Position numbers and translations under genes: made by a program
Assembly: GCF_000502875.1 (NCBI RefSeq)
Contig: NZ_AYWX01000011.1
Location: forward strand, 149,521-213,520
DNA from: Mesorhizobium sp. L2C084A000
GTDB lineage: Bacteria > Pseudomonadota > Alphaproteobacteria > Rhizobiales > Rhizobiaceae
Direction: 5' to 3'
Length of the DNA: 64,000 bases
Shown here: positions 8,070 to 17,536 of the stretch, in pieces
Layout of the letters: each line of letters begins with the position of its first letter
Position numbering within the stretch: the stretch's first letter is position 1
The notes under the pieces: model-generated
The model's database searches: none
The model's input: the letters and a program-made list of their open reading frames with translations, nothing else
What the model was told of the DNA's origin: nothing

Positions 8070-9590
8070 TTGTCCTTCAGCATCGTTGGCGACGCCCGGC
8101 CCAACAGTTTCGAATTCGAAACCGAAGCGCTGATCAAGCCATCCGGCTTTCGCGAATATGATGCGCGCTGGTGGTTCGGCCATCCCGGCTCCGCGCAACG
8201 ACCGGAACTCAATCTGATCGGCGTCCAGGCGCTCGGCATGGGGCTTGGTACGCTGATCCGCCGTCTCGGCGCCGGTCCCGATATCGTCACCGGGCATGAT
8301 TTCCGCTCCTATTCGCTGTCGATCAAACTGGCCCTGGTGTCCGGTTTGATGGCTGCAGGCGCACGGGTGAGGGACATCGGACTGGCGTTGTCGCCGATGG
8401 CGTATTTCGCTCAGTTCGCTTTGGATACGCCCTCGGTCGCCATGGTCACCGCTTCGCACAACGAAAATGGCTGGACCGGCGTCAAGATGGGTGCGGCGCG
8501 GCCGCTGACCTTCGGCCCGGAAGAGATGAGCGCGCTGAAAGCAATCGTGCTGTCCGGCGATTTTGACCTTGTCGGCGGCGGCTCCTACGATTTCATCCGC
8601 GACTTTCGCGCGACCTATCTCGACGATCTGACCCGCGACAAGCGCATCGCCCGAAAACTGAAAGTGGTCGCAGCCTGCGGCAATGGCACCGCCGGCGCCT
8701 TCGCGCCGCAAGCGTTGCAGCGCATCGGCTGCGAGGTCATCGCGCTCGACGTCGAGCTCGACCATACATTTCCGCGCTACAATCCCAATCCCGAGGACAT
8801 GCGGATGCTGCATGCCATCCGGGACAAGGTGCTGGCATCAGGCGCCGACATCGGCCTTGGCTTCGACGGCGATGGCGACCGCTGCGGTGTCGTGGACAAT
8901 GAAGGCAATGAAATTTTTGCCGACAAGGTCGGTGTGATGCTGGCAAGGGATATTTCCAGCCAGCATCCCAACTCGACCTTCGTCGTCGACGTCAAATCGA
9001 CCGGCCTGTTCCATACCGACGCAATGCTGCGCGCCAATGGCGCCGTCACTGACTATTGGAAAACCGGCCATTCCTACATCAAGCGCCGCGTCGCCGAACT
9101 CGGTGCTGTCGCCGGTTTCGAAAAGTCGGGTCATTTCTTTTTCAATCCGCCGATCGGGCGCGGATATGACGACGGCCTGGTCACCGCCATCGCCATCTGC
9201 CAGATGCTGGATCGCAGCCCGGGCAGTTCGATGGCCGATCTTTATCGCGCGCTGCCGCTGACCTTTGGCACGCCGACCATGTCGCCGCACTGCGCGGACG
9301 AGGTGAAGTATGGTGTGGTCGAACGGGTGGTTGCCGACTTTCAGGCCATGAAGCGGGATGGAAGGGTTTTCGCTGGGCAGAAGATCGCAGACCTCATCAC
9401 CGTCAACGGCGTGCGCGTCGTCGCCGATGACGGCACCTGGGGGCTGGTGCGCGCCTCGTCGAACAAACCGGAACTGGTCGTGGTGGTCGAAAGCCCGGTG
9501 TCGTCGCAGCGTCGACGGGAGATGTTCGAGGCTGTCGACGCCGTGCTGCGCCGCAGCTCCGAGGTGGGCGCCTACAACCAGACCTTTTGA
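8070..9590 (+). CDS. Phosphomannomutase/phosphoglucomutase
   Basis: Interconverts hexose 6- and 1-phosphates, here probably mannose, feeding GDP-mannose for polysaccharides. Alpha-D-phosphohexomutase signatures are complete: phosphoserine loop TASHN (S129 of the 506-residue form), metal loop DGDGDR, sugar-specificity loop EKSGH, and a C-terminal phosphate-binding RASSNKPEL. I prefer the TTG at 8070, which has GGAG 9 nt upstream; an ATG at 8010 would add 20 residues that do not look conserved. The mannose-1-phosphate guanylyltransferase fusion starts 11 bp after the stop, so the two form an operon. Confidence 0.92.
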   Translation: MSFSIVGDARPNSFEFETEALIKPSGFREYDARWWFGHPGSAQRPELNLIGVQALGMGLGTLIRRLGAGPDIVTGHDFRSYSLSIKLALVSGLMAAGARVRDIGLALSPMAYFAQFALDTPSVAMVTASHNENGWTGVKMGAARPLTFGPEEMSALKAIVLSGDFDLVGGGSYDFIRDFRATYLDDLTRDKRIARKLKVVAACGNGTAGAFAPQALQRIGCEVIALDVELDHTFPRYNPNPEDMRMLHAIRDKVLASGADIGLGFDGDGDRCGVVDNEGNEIFADKVGVMLARDISSQHPNSTFVVDVKSTGLFHTDAMLRANGAVTDYWKTGHSYIKRRVAELGAVAGFEKSGHFFFNPPIGRGYDDGLVTAIAICQMLDRSPGSSMADLYRALPLTFGTPTMSPHCADEVKYGVVERVVADFQAMKRDGRVFAGQKIADLITVNGVRVVADDGTWGLVRASSNKPELVVVVESPVSSQRRREMFEAVDAVLRRSSEVGAYNQTF

Positions 9591-9601
9591 ATGGTAGTTG
9601 A

Positions 9602-11842
9602 ATGACCGAGCGGATCGTCAGTTTTGTCATGAGCGGTGGCGTCGGCTCGCGGCTGTGGCCGCTGTCGCGCGAGGACAACCCCAAGCAGTTCCACGATCTG
9701 TCCGGCGACGGCTCGATGCTGGCCAAGACCTTGCGTCGGCTGACCGCCCGGCTGGAAGGCGGAACGCCGATCTTCCTGATCGCCGCGGAGCGCCATGCTG
9801 ATCGCGTTCACGCCGATCTTGCTGGTCTCGACCTCGCCGGCGGCGGTCCGCTGTTCGAGCCGACCGGGCGCAACACAGCCGCCGCCGTCGCACTGGCGAC
9901 GCTGCGCACACTGTCTGAATTCGGCGATAGCCTGGTGCTGGTGGTGCCATCGGATCACGAAATATCCACCGCAAGCCAATTCTGGCAGAGCGTAGAAGCC
10001 GGCACCGAGGCAGCACGCGAGGGCAGGCTGGTGGTGTTCGGCATCAAGCCGACGCAACCAGAGACCGGCTACGGCTATATCGAGGTCGCGGCCGAAAGCG
10101 GCGGCACCTTCGACGTGTCGCGCTTCGTCGAAAAGCCGGATATTGCGACTGCGCAGAGCTATCTCAAGGCCGGAAATTTCTACTGGAACACCGGCATCTT
10201 CCTGTTTCGCGCCCGCACCATGCGTGACGCCTTCATAGCGTTGCAGCCGGATATCTGGCAGGCCACCGAAGCAGCCTACAAGGCAGCGACATCGGATCTG
10301 TCCGGCCTTTACATGCCGCTGGAACTCTACGCCGCCATTCCGTCGAATTCGATCGACTACGCCATCATGGAGCGGGCAAAAGACATCGCCATGGTGCCGG
10401 CCGGCTTCCGCTGGAACGATCTCGGCTCGTGGCAGTCGCTGCTCGATGTCGGCCCCGCCGACGACCGGGGCAATGTCATCATCGGCGATGTCGTCGCTAT
10501 CGATTGCGAGAATTCCTACATTCGCAGTGACGGCCGCCTGCTGTCGGCGATCGGCATGAAGGACATCGCCATCGTTTCGACATCGGATGCCACCTTCGTT
10601 GCCCCGGTCAGCCACAGTCAACACGTCAAGAAGATCGTCGAGCAGCTCGAAAAATCGGGTCGCCTGGAAACCAGGTTCACGCCGGCGCATGACCGCGTCA
10701 TCGAAAGCGGCGCCTGGCGCCGGCGCGTGCATCACTGGCTGTTTCAGGAGACCTTGCCGCTGTGGTCGACATCGGGGGTCGACGAACGCCATGGCGGCTT
10801 TCACGAAGCGCTCGGCCTGGACGCCTCGCCGTTGATGAAGCCCAAGCGCATGCGCACCATGGCAAGACAGGTCTATGCTTTCGCCGTCGCCCGGGCGCGC
10901 GGCTGGGACGGCCCGGCCGATCGGTTGATCAGCCACGGCATCGCCTTCATGGCCGGCAAGGGCCGCACCGACAAAGGCGGCTGGGTTCGCACGCTGAATG
11001 TCGACGGTTCGGTCGCTGACGCCACCGAGGATGCCTACGATCATTCCTGCGTGCTCCTGGCGCTGGCGCATGCGCATATGTCGGGCAATCCCGACGCCTT
11101 GCGCCTCGGCGAGGAAACCTTCGCCTTTCTCGATGCGCATCTCGAAGACAGCCGTATGACCGGCTTCCTTGAGACATCGGACGGCAAAGGCGAGCGCCGC
11201 TCCAACCCGCATATGCACCTGCTCGAGGCCTTTCTCGCCTGGCACCAGGCGACCGGCGAGCGCGCCCATCTGCGGCGCGCGGCGCGTATCATCGACCTCT
11301 TCCGCAGTCATTTCTTCGATCCGGAAAGCTGGACGCTTGGCGAGTATTTCGATGCCGAATGGAAACCCTCCACCGGCGAGAAAGGGTCATGGACCGAGCC
11401 CGGCCACCATTTCGAGTGGGCCTCGCTGCTGGTCGATTTCGCTGGACGCAGCGGCCAGGCCGAGTTGAGCGGATTTGCCAGGAAACTCTACGCCTCGGCT
11501 ACCGCCAATGGCCTCAACCGCGCCACCGGGCTTGCCTATGGCGCCGTCTCCAGGCAAGGCCTGCCGCTCGACCTGATATCCCGCAGTTGGCCGCAGGCCG
11601 AAGCGGTGAAGGCGGCGATCGCGCTGGATGGCTCGGGCGGCCCCGATCTCAAGCCGGAAATCGAAGCGCGCGTCGGCCGGCTGTTTCGCTGGCACATCGA
11701 CCCGGCGCCGCTCGGCCTGTGGATCGACCGCATCGACGAGCGCGGCCGCTCGCTGGCATCGGACGTGCCGGCCAGCATCTTCTATCATCTGGTGTGTGCG
11801 CTGACCCAGTATCTGGACAGCACGGCCGACCCGAAGGCGTAG
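9602..11842 (+). CDS. Mannose-1-phosphate guanylyltransferase fused to AGE-family isomerase
   Basis: A 746-residue bifunctional protein. Residues 1 to about 355 are a ManC-type nucleotidyltransferase: GGVGSRLWPLSREDNPKQF at the N-terminus and FVEKPD near 175, making GDP-mannose from GTP and mannose-1-phosphate. From about residue 375 the sequence is an N-acylglucosamine 2-epimerase/mannose isomerase (AGE) alpha6/alpha6 barrel, with VDERHGGFHEAL and EAFLAWHQATGE segments. This replaces the cupin phosphomannose isomerase domain of usual ManC proteins. With the mutase upstream, the pair could take fructose- or mannose-6-phosphate to GDP-mannose. Convergent with betB; the stops are 10 bp apart. 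Confidence 0.9.
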   Translation: MTERIVSFVMSGGVGSRLWPLSREDNPKQFHDLSGDGSMLAKTLRRLTARLEGGTPIFLIAAERHADRVHADLAGLDLAGGGPLFEPTGRNTAAAVALATLRTLSEFGDSLVLVVPSDHEISTASQFWQSVEAGTEAAREGRLVVFGIKPTQPETGYGYIEVAAESGGTFDVSRFVEKPDIATAQSYLKAGNFYWNTGIFLFRARTMRDAFIALQPDIWQATEAAYKAATSDLSGLYMPLELYAAIPSNSIDYAIMERAKDIAMVPAGFRWNDLGSWQSLLDVGPADDRGNVIIGDVVAIDCENSYIRSDGRLLSAIGMKDIAIVSTSDATFVAPVSHSQHVKKIVEQLEKSGRLETRFTPAHDRVIESGAWRRRVHHWLFQETLPLWSTSGVDERHGGFHEALGLDASPLMKPKRMRTMARQVYAFAVARARGWDGPADRLISHGIAFMAGKGRTDKGGWVRTLNVDGSVADATEDAYDHSCVLLALAHAHMSGNPDALRLGEETFAFLDAHLEDSRMTGFLETSDGKGERRSNPHMHLLEAFLAWHQATGERAHLRRAARIIDLFRSHFFDPESWTLGEYFDAEWKPSTGEKGSWTEPGHHFEWASLLVDFAGRSGQAELSGFARKLYASATANGLNRATGLAYGAVSRQGLPLDLISRSWPQAEAVKAAIALDGSGGPDLKPEIEARVGRLFRWHIDPAPLGLWIDRIDERGRSLASDVPASIFYHLVCALTQYLDSTADPKA

Positions 11843-11851
11843 AAGGCTGGA

Positions 11852-13315
11852 TCAGTACGGGCTCGCCACGTCGCCGGTCTCGACATAGATCGACTTCAGC
11901 TGCGAATAGAGTGCCAGCGCCGCCAGTGAATTCTCACGTCCGATGCCTGACTGTTTGAAGCCGCCGAACGGGATTTCCACCGGCGTCAGATTGTAGGCGT
12001 TGATCCAGCAGGTGCCGGCCTGCAACTCGGCGATGACGCGGTGGGCGCGCGGCAGGTCGCGCGTGAAGACGCCGGCAGCGAGGCCGAACTCGGTGTCGTT
12101 GGCGCGGTCGATCACCTCGTCCTCGCCATCGAATTTCAGCACGCTCATCACTGGTCCGAAAATTTCTTCACGGGCGATGCGCATGCCATCGGTGACGCCG
12201 GTGAACACCGTCGGCTCGACGAAGAAACCGCCCTGAAAACCTTGCAACGAAGGCACGTTGCCGCCGCAGGCGAGAACAGCTCCGTCCTGCTTGCCGATTT
12301 CGATATAGCCGACCACCTTGTCGTGCTGCGCCCTGGAGACCAACGGGCCCATCTGGGTTTCGGGGTCGAGCGGGTCGCCGATGCGGATTTTTTTGGTCCG
12401 CTCGACAAGGCGTTCGACGAAGCGGTCGTGAATGCCGTTTTGCACGAAGACCCGCGTGCCGTTGGAGCAGATCTGGCCGGTCGAATAGAAATTGCCGAGC
12501 ATGGCGCCGCCAATGGCGTTCTCGATGTCGGCATCGTCGAACACGATCAGCGGCGACTTGCCGCCGAGCTCCATCGTCGCGTGCTTCATTTTTGAGCCGG
12601 CCAGCGACAGCACCTTGCGGCCGGTCAGCACCGAACCGGTCACCGACACCTTGGCGACGACATCGTGGCCGACAAGCCCGGCGCCGACATCGCCATAGCC
12701 CTGCACGACGTTGAACAAGCCGTCGGGCAGCCCGGCCTCGCTGTAGATCTCCGCCAGTGCGAGTGCTGAAAGCGGCGTGTTTTCCGATGGCTTGAACACC
12801 ATGGCATTGCCCATGGCGAGTGCCGGTGCCGATTTCCAGCCGGCGATCTGGATCGGATAGTTCCAGGCGCCGATGCCGACACAGACGCCGAGCGCTTCGC
12901 GCCTTGTGTAGGCGAAGGGTCCGCCGAGATCGACCGACTCGCCATTGTAGGCGGCGACGGCGCCGCCGAAATATTCAAGGCAGTCCGCGGCGGAAGGCGC
13001 GTCCGCCACCAGCGTTTCCTGGATCGCCTTGCCGGTGTCCAACGTCTCGATGCGGGCGAGGTCGGCATTTCGGGCGCGCAATATGTCGGCGGCGCGGCGC
13101 AGGATGCGCCCGCGCTCGACCGGTTTCAGCCGCGCCCAAGCGGGCTGCGCCGCCCGCGCTGCCTCGACGGCGAGCTCCAGCACGTTCGGCGTCGCCGAAC
13201 GTAGCATGGCGATGGTCTCACCGGTTGCCGGATAGATGACCGGCAGCGGCGCGCCGCCTTCGTCCTCGATGTAGCGTCCATTGACATAGTGCGATGCCGT
13301 GGGCTGGGCGCGCAT
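11852..13315 (-). CDS. betB: Betaine aldehyde dehydrogenase
   Basis: Oxidises betaine aldehyde to glycine betaine with NAD(P), the last step of choline-to-betaine conversion. 487 residues, a normal length. The aldehyde dehydrogenase catalytic Cys is in GQICSNGTRVFV and the Glu in MELGGKSPL; the C-terminal PFGGFKQSGIGRENS is typical of BetB. The start has GGAGA just upstream. Last gene of the betI-betC-dehydratase-betA-betB series, 45 bp after betA, and presumably controlled by choline through BetI. Confidence 0.93.
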   Translation of the reverse strand: MRAQPTASHYVNGRYIEDEGGAPLPVIYPATGETIAMLRSATPNVLELAVEAARAAQPAWARLKPVERGRILRRAADILRARNADLARIETLDTGKAIQETLVADAPSAADCLEYFGGAVAAYNGESVDLGGPFAYTRREALGVCVGIGAWNYPIQIAGWKSAPALAMGNAMVFKPSENTPLSALALAEIYSEAGLPDGLFNVVQGYGDVGAGLVGHDVVAKVSVTGSVLTGRKVLSLAGSKMKHATMELGGKSPLIVFDDADIENAIGGAMLGNFYSTGQICSNGTRVFVQNGIHDRFVERLVERTKKIRIGDPLDPETQMGPLVSRAQHDKVVGYIEIGKQDGAVLACGGNVPSLQGFQGGFFVEPTVFTGVTDGMRIAREEIFGPVMSVLKFDGEDEVIDRANDTEFGLAAGVFTRDLPRAHRVIAELQAGTCWINAYNLTPVEIPFGGFKQSGIGRENSLAALALYSQLKSIYVETGDVASPY

Positions 13316-13360
13316 GGTTTTCTCCAGATGTATTCGCTACCAAGTCCGTTCGACAATGCC

Positions 13361-15013
13361 CTATCGATCCGCGACCTGCCAGCGCGGATTGATCCATGGT
13401 TCCTGGTTGGACGGCGCCAGCGGCGTGCGGCCAAGGATGTGGTCGGAAGCCTTTTCGCCGGTCATGATCGAGGGCCCATTGAGATTGCCGTTGGTGACGC
13501 GCGGGAAGATCGAGGAATCGGCGACCCGCAATCCTTCGACGCCGATGACCCGGCACTCCGGATCGACGACACTCATCATGTCGTCGGCGCGGCCCATCTT
13601 GCAGGTGCCGCAAGGATGGTAGGCGCTCTCTGCGTGATCCCTGATGAAGATGTCGAGATCGTCGTCCGACTGCACGTGGCTGCCAGGCGATATTTCCTTG
13701 CCCCGATAGGGGTCGAACGCCGACTGGCCGAAGATCTCGCGCGTCAGCCGGATGCAGTGGCGGAACTCCGCCCAGTCGTCAGGATGCGACATGTAGTTGA
13801 AGTGGATCACCGGCTTCAATTTCGGGTCCGGCGAGCGCAGCGTCACCGAGCCGCGCGACTTCGAGCGCATCGGCCCGACATGCGCCTGGAAGCCGTGCGA
13901 CTTGGCCGCCGCCTTGCCGTCATAACGGACAGCCGCAGGGATGAAATGGTACTGGATATCGGGGTAGTCGACGCCGGCGCGCGAGCGCACGAAGGCCGCC
14001 GCTTCGAAATGGTTGGTGGCGCCAAGCCCGGTCTTGAGGAACAGCCACTGCGCGCCGATGAGCGCTTTCGAGAACGGATTCAGCACCGAATTGAGCGTGA
14101 TCGGCAGCAATGATTCCTGCTGGATGTAGAGCTCCATATGGTCCTGCAAATTGCGGCCGACGCCGGGTCTGTCGGCCACCACGGCAATGCCGTTTTCGCG
14201 CAAATGCTCGGCCGGGCCGATGCCGGACAGCATCAGGATCTTGGGCGAGTTGATCGATGATGCGGCAACGATCACCTCACGTCGCGCCTTAACGACCTGA
14301 ATCTGTTTGTTAGCTTCGATCTCGACACCGACGGCGCGTTGATTCTCGATGATCACCCGGCGGGCGAAACCCTTGAGCAGGCTAACGTTCTTGCGTTTGA
14401 GAGCTGGCTTCAGATAGGCGGATGCCGCCGACCAGCGGCGGCCGCCGCTTATGGTCTGCTCCATCGGCCCAAAACCTTCCTGCTTGGAGCCGTTATAGTC
14501 GTCGGTCAGCTCGAACCCGGCCTGGCGACCGGCCTCGACGAAGGCGCCGTAGAGCGGATTTTTACGCGAGCCGCGCTGCACATGCAGCGGCCCGCCGTGA
14601 CCGCGCCAGCCATCCTCGCCGCCATCCGAGTCCTCCATGCGCTTGAAATAGGGGAGCACGTCGGCGAAGCTCCAGCCGGCCGCACCCTCTTCGGCCCAAT
14701 GGTCGAAGTCGCGGGCATGGCCGCGCACATAGACCATGCCGTTGATCGAAGACGAGCCGCCGATGACCTTGCCGCGCGGCGTCGCCAGCACGCGGCCGCC
14801 GAGATGCGGCTCCGGCTCGCTGGCAAAGCCCCAGTCGTAGAGGCTCATGTTGAGCGGGATCGACAGTGCCGACGGCATCTGGATCAGCGGCCCGATATCG
14901 GTCCCGCCGAATTCGATGACGATGACCGAATGCTTGCCGTCCTCCGACAGGCGATAGGCCATGGCCGAGCCGGACGAGCCGGAGCCGATGATGACGAAAT
15001 CTGCTTCAAGCAT
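13361..15013 (-). CDS. betA: Choline dehydrogenase (GMC oxidoreductase)
   Basis: FAD-dependent oxidation of choline to betaine aldehyde, usually membrane-associated. The 550-residue form starts at 15013, which places the FAD-binding GSGSSG at residues 10-15, as usual for GMC enzymes. An upstream start would add 19 unrelated residues. GMC signatures such as GGSSSINGMVYVRG and the active-site AYHPCGTCKMG are present. The start overlaps the end of the PLP dehydratase gene by 8 bp, pointing to translational coupling. It acts directly before BetB. Confidence 0.93.
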   Translation of the reverse strand: MLEADFVIIGSGSSGSAMAYRLSEDGKHSVIVIEFGGTDIGPLIQMPSALSIPLNMSLYDWGFASEPEPHLGGRVLATPRGKVIGGSSSINGMVYVRGHARDFDHWAEEGAAGWSFADVLPYFKRMEDSDGGEDGWRGHGGPLHVQRGSRKNPLYGAFVEAGRQAGFELTDDYNGSKQEGFGPMEQTISGGRRWSAASAYLKPALKRKNVSLLKGFARRVIIENQRAVGVEIEANKQIQVVKARREVIVAASSINSPKILMLSGIGPAEHLRENGIAVVADRPGVGRNLQDHMELYIQQESLLPITLNSVLNPFSKALIGAQWLFLKTGLGATNHFEAAAFVRSRAGVDYPDIQYHFIPAAVRYDGKAAAKSHGFQAHVGPMRSKSRGSVTLRSPDPKLKPVIHFNYMSHPDDWAEFRHCIRLTREIFGQSAFDPYRGKEISPGSHVQSDDDLDIFIRDHAESAYHPCGTCKMGRADDMMSVVDPECRVIGVEGLRVADSSIFPRVTNGNLNGPSIMTGEKASDHILGRTPLAPSNQEPWINPRWQVADR

Positions 15014-16010
15014 GGTTCGTATGTGCCATAAAGTCGGCGAGCGAGACATTGCCGCCGGTAGCCACAACAAGGACGATCTTGTCCTTCACATCCACCTTGC
15101 CGCCGAGCAGTGCGGCGAGTGACGCCGCCCCCGACGGTTCGAGCACCAGCTTCATGCGTTCGAAGGCGATCCGCATCGCCCGGCGGACAGACGCGTCGTC
15201 GACGGTGATGCCGCGAACACCCGCGGTCTTGACCGCGGCAAACGGCGCGTCGCCTGGCCGTCGCGACATCAGTCCGTCGCAGATCGATTTCGGCCCGATT
15301 GGCATCGTCTCGATGGCGCCATGCGCCAGCGACGAGCCCATGCCGTTGAAACCTTCCGGTTCGACGCCGATGATCTCAGTGGCGGGCGACAGATAGTGGA
15401 AGGCGAGCGAAACGCCGCCGATCAACCCGCCGCCACCGACCGAACAGAACAAAAGACCAGCGCTGGCACCTTTGGCTTCGAGTTGGTCGAGCGCTTCGAG
15501 GCCGGCGCCCGCCTGGCCGGCGACGATTTCCGGATCGTCGAACGGATGCAGCAGGGCCAAGCCTTCGGTCTCGGCGATCTCGCGTGCCTTGGCGGCCGCG
15601 ACTTCCTCGCGCGCGCGCTCGCCATGGTCGGTCAGCACGACGCGGGCGCCATAGCCCTCCGTGGCGTCACGCTTGGCGGCCGGTGCGTCGATCGGCATGA
15701 CGATGGTGACGGGAATGCCGAGCGCCTGGCCGGCGGCCGCCAGCCCTTGAGCGAAATTGCCGGAGGAGTAGGCGACGACGCCTTTCCTGGCCTCGTCGGG
15801 CGAAAGCTGTTTCAGCCGCCAATAGGCGCCGCGCACCTTGAATGAGCCGGCCCATTGCAGCGATTCCGGCTTGATGAAGACGCGGGCCGCCCCCGTCTCT
15901 CGGGCCAGTGCCGCCGATTCCAGCAGCGGCGTGATCTGTGTCGCCCTGGATGTAACGGCATAGGCCTGCTTGAGGTGGTCGAGGGAGGGAACGAGAAGGT
16001 CTGACATCAT
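15006..16010 (-). CDS. PLP-dependent threonine/serine dehydratase-like protein in the bet operon
   Basis: A 334-residue fold-type II PLP enzyme of the threonine/serine dehydratase-racemase group. The PLP lysine lies in WAGSFKVRGA, and the phosphate-binding glycine loop is SVGGGGLIGG. It probably deaminates a beta-hydroxy amino acid, but substrate specificity cannot be read from the sequence. It overlaps betC by 4 bp and betA by 8 bp, so it belongs to the operon. Its place between choline sulfatase and choline dehydrogenase is unusual. Serine, a product of betaine demethylation through glycine, is one possible substrate. Confidence 0.8.
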   Translation of the reverse strand: MMSDLLVPSLDHLKQAYAVTSRATQITPLLESAALARETGAARVFIKPESLQWAGSFKVRGAYWRLKQLSPDEARKGVVAYSSGNFAQGLAAAGQALGIPVTIVMPIDAPAAKRDATEGYGARVVLTDHGERAREEVAAAKAREIAETEGLALLHPFDDPEIVAGQAGAGLEALDQLEAKGASAGLLFCSVGGGGLIGGVSLAFHYLSPATEIIGVEPEGFNGMGSSLAHGAIETMPIGPKSICDGLMSRRPGDAPFAAVKTAGVRGITVDDASVRRAMRIAFERMKLVLEPSGAASLAALLGGKVDVKDKIVLVVATGGNVSLADFMAHTNHA

Positions 16011-17536
16011 TCGCCTCGCGGATACCTTTTGCTCTCTTCGAGATTGTCGAGGTTCATGTGATTGCGCATGTAGCGCTCGGACGCTTTTTGCAGGGGCTGG
16101 AAATCCCAGGGGTAATAGGCGCCGTTGCGCAGCGCCGGATAGACGACCCAGCGGCGCGCCTGGCTTTCGCGGACAGCGGCGTCGAAGCCGGCCATGTCCC
16201 AGCGCGCCTGGACCTTGTCCATGAATGCCGCCACCAAGGCCACATTGGCCGGGTCCTCGGCCAGATTGTCTCGCTCGAGCGGATCGGCTTCGAGATCGAA
16301 CAGTTGCGGCAGATCGAGTTCGCAGTGGACGAATTTGTATCTGCCGTCGCGGAGCGCCACCAAAGGCGCATTGGACCCTTCGGCCGCATACTCCATCAAC
16401 ACCGGCGCGGTGCGCTCAATGCCCTCGGTGAGCGGCAGCAGCGACTGGCCGTCCGTCCATGGTGCGATCGCAGCGATGTCGATGCCGGCGAGGTCGCAAA
16501 GCGTCGGCGCCACGTCGAGATTGGAAACCGGCGCCTCGATCAGCCCGGCTGGCACGCCCTTGCCGGCAATCATCAGCGGCACCCGCGCCGAGCCCTCGAA
16601 GAAGCTCATCTTGAACCACAGGCCGCGCTCGCCGAGCATGTCGCCGTGGTCCGAGCAGAACAGGATGATTGTGTCGTCGGCCATGCGGGTGCGCTCGAGA
16701 ACATCCAGGATCTCGCCCAGCTTGTCGTCGACATAGGAGATGTTGGCGAAATAGCCCTGCCGCGAACGACGCACCTGTTCCGGCGTGATCTCGAAAGAAG
16801 GATAGTCGCTGGCGTGGTACAGCCGCTGCGAATGCGCATCCTGCTCGTCATGCGCGATGAACCCGGTTTCCGGATCCAGCGCCTGGCAATACTCATAGAG
16901 ATCCCAATATTGCTTGCGCGCGACATAGGGATCGTGCGGGTGCGACAGCGAGACGGTGAGGCACCAGGGCCGATGGCTCGCATCGTCCTGTTCGCGCGAA
17001 AGCTGATAGAGCTTCTGTGTGGCCAGGAACACGACCTCGTCGTCATACTCCATCTGGTTGGTGATCTCGGCAACGCCGGCGCCGGTCACCGAGCCCAGAT
17101 TGTGATACCACCAGTCGATACGCTCGCCGGGCTTGCGGTAGTCCGGCGTCCAGCCGAAATCGGCAGGGTAGATGTCGGTCGTCAGCCGCTCCTCGAAACC
17201 GTGCAACTGGTCCGGCCCGACGAAATGCATTTTGCCCGACAGGCAGGTGTAGTAGCCGGCAGAGCGCAGATGATGGGCGAAGGTCGGGATCGATGAGGCG
17301 AATTCGGCGGCATTGTCATAGACGCCGGTGCGCGACGGCAATTGCCCGCTCATGAACGAGGCACGGCCCGGCGCGCAGAGCGGCGACGCCGTGTAGTTGT
17401 TGGCAAAGCGCGCCGAACGTGCGGCCAACGCCCTCAGGTGCGGTACGTGCAGAAACTCCGCCGGCCCGTCCGGAAACAGGGTTCCGTTGAGCTGATCGAC
17501 CATGACGATCAGGAAATTGGATCGCTTAATTGTCAC
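16007..17536 (-). CDS. betC: Choline-sulfatase
   Basis: Hydrolyses choline-O-sulfate to choline and sulfate. 509 residues. The sulfatase signature C54-A-P-G-R58 carries the Cys that is converted to formylglycine; N-terminal metal ligands are in VMVDQLNG, and further ligands in CSDHGDMLGERG. No signal peptide, as expected for cytoplasmic BetC. It overlaps betI upstream and the dehydratase downstream by 4 bp each. The betI-betC arrangement is characteristic of rhizobia. Confidence 0.93.
   Translation of the reverse strand: MTIKRSNFLIVMVDQLNGTLFPDGPAEFLHVPHLRALAARSARFANNYTASPLCAPGRASFMSGQLPSRTGVYDNAAEFASSIPTFAHHLRSAGYYTCLSGKMHFVGPDQLHGFEERLTTDIYPADFGWTPDYRKPGERIDWWYHNLGSVTGAGVAEITNQMEYDDEVVFLATQKLYQLSREQDDASHRPWCLTVSLSHPHDPYVARKQYWDLYEYCQALDPETGFIAHDEQDAHSQRLYHASDYPSFEITPEQVRRSRQGYFANISYVDDKLGEILDVLERTRMADDTIILFCSDHGDMLGERGLWFKMSFFEGSARVPLMIAGKGVPAGLIEAPVSNLDVAPTLCDLAGIDIAAIAPWTDGQSLLPLTEGIERTAPVLMEYAAEGSNAPLVALRDGRYKFVHCELDLPQLFDLEADPLERDNLAEDPANVALVAAFMDKVQARWDMAGFDAAVRESQARRWVVYPALRNGAYYPWDFQPLQKASERYMRNHMNLDNLEESKRYPRGE

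Noticed and set aside
9572..11311. 579-codon ORF antisense to the ManC-AGE fusion
   Set aside because: The plus strand encodes full motifs of both domains; the antisense product has no recognisable motif.
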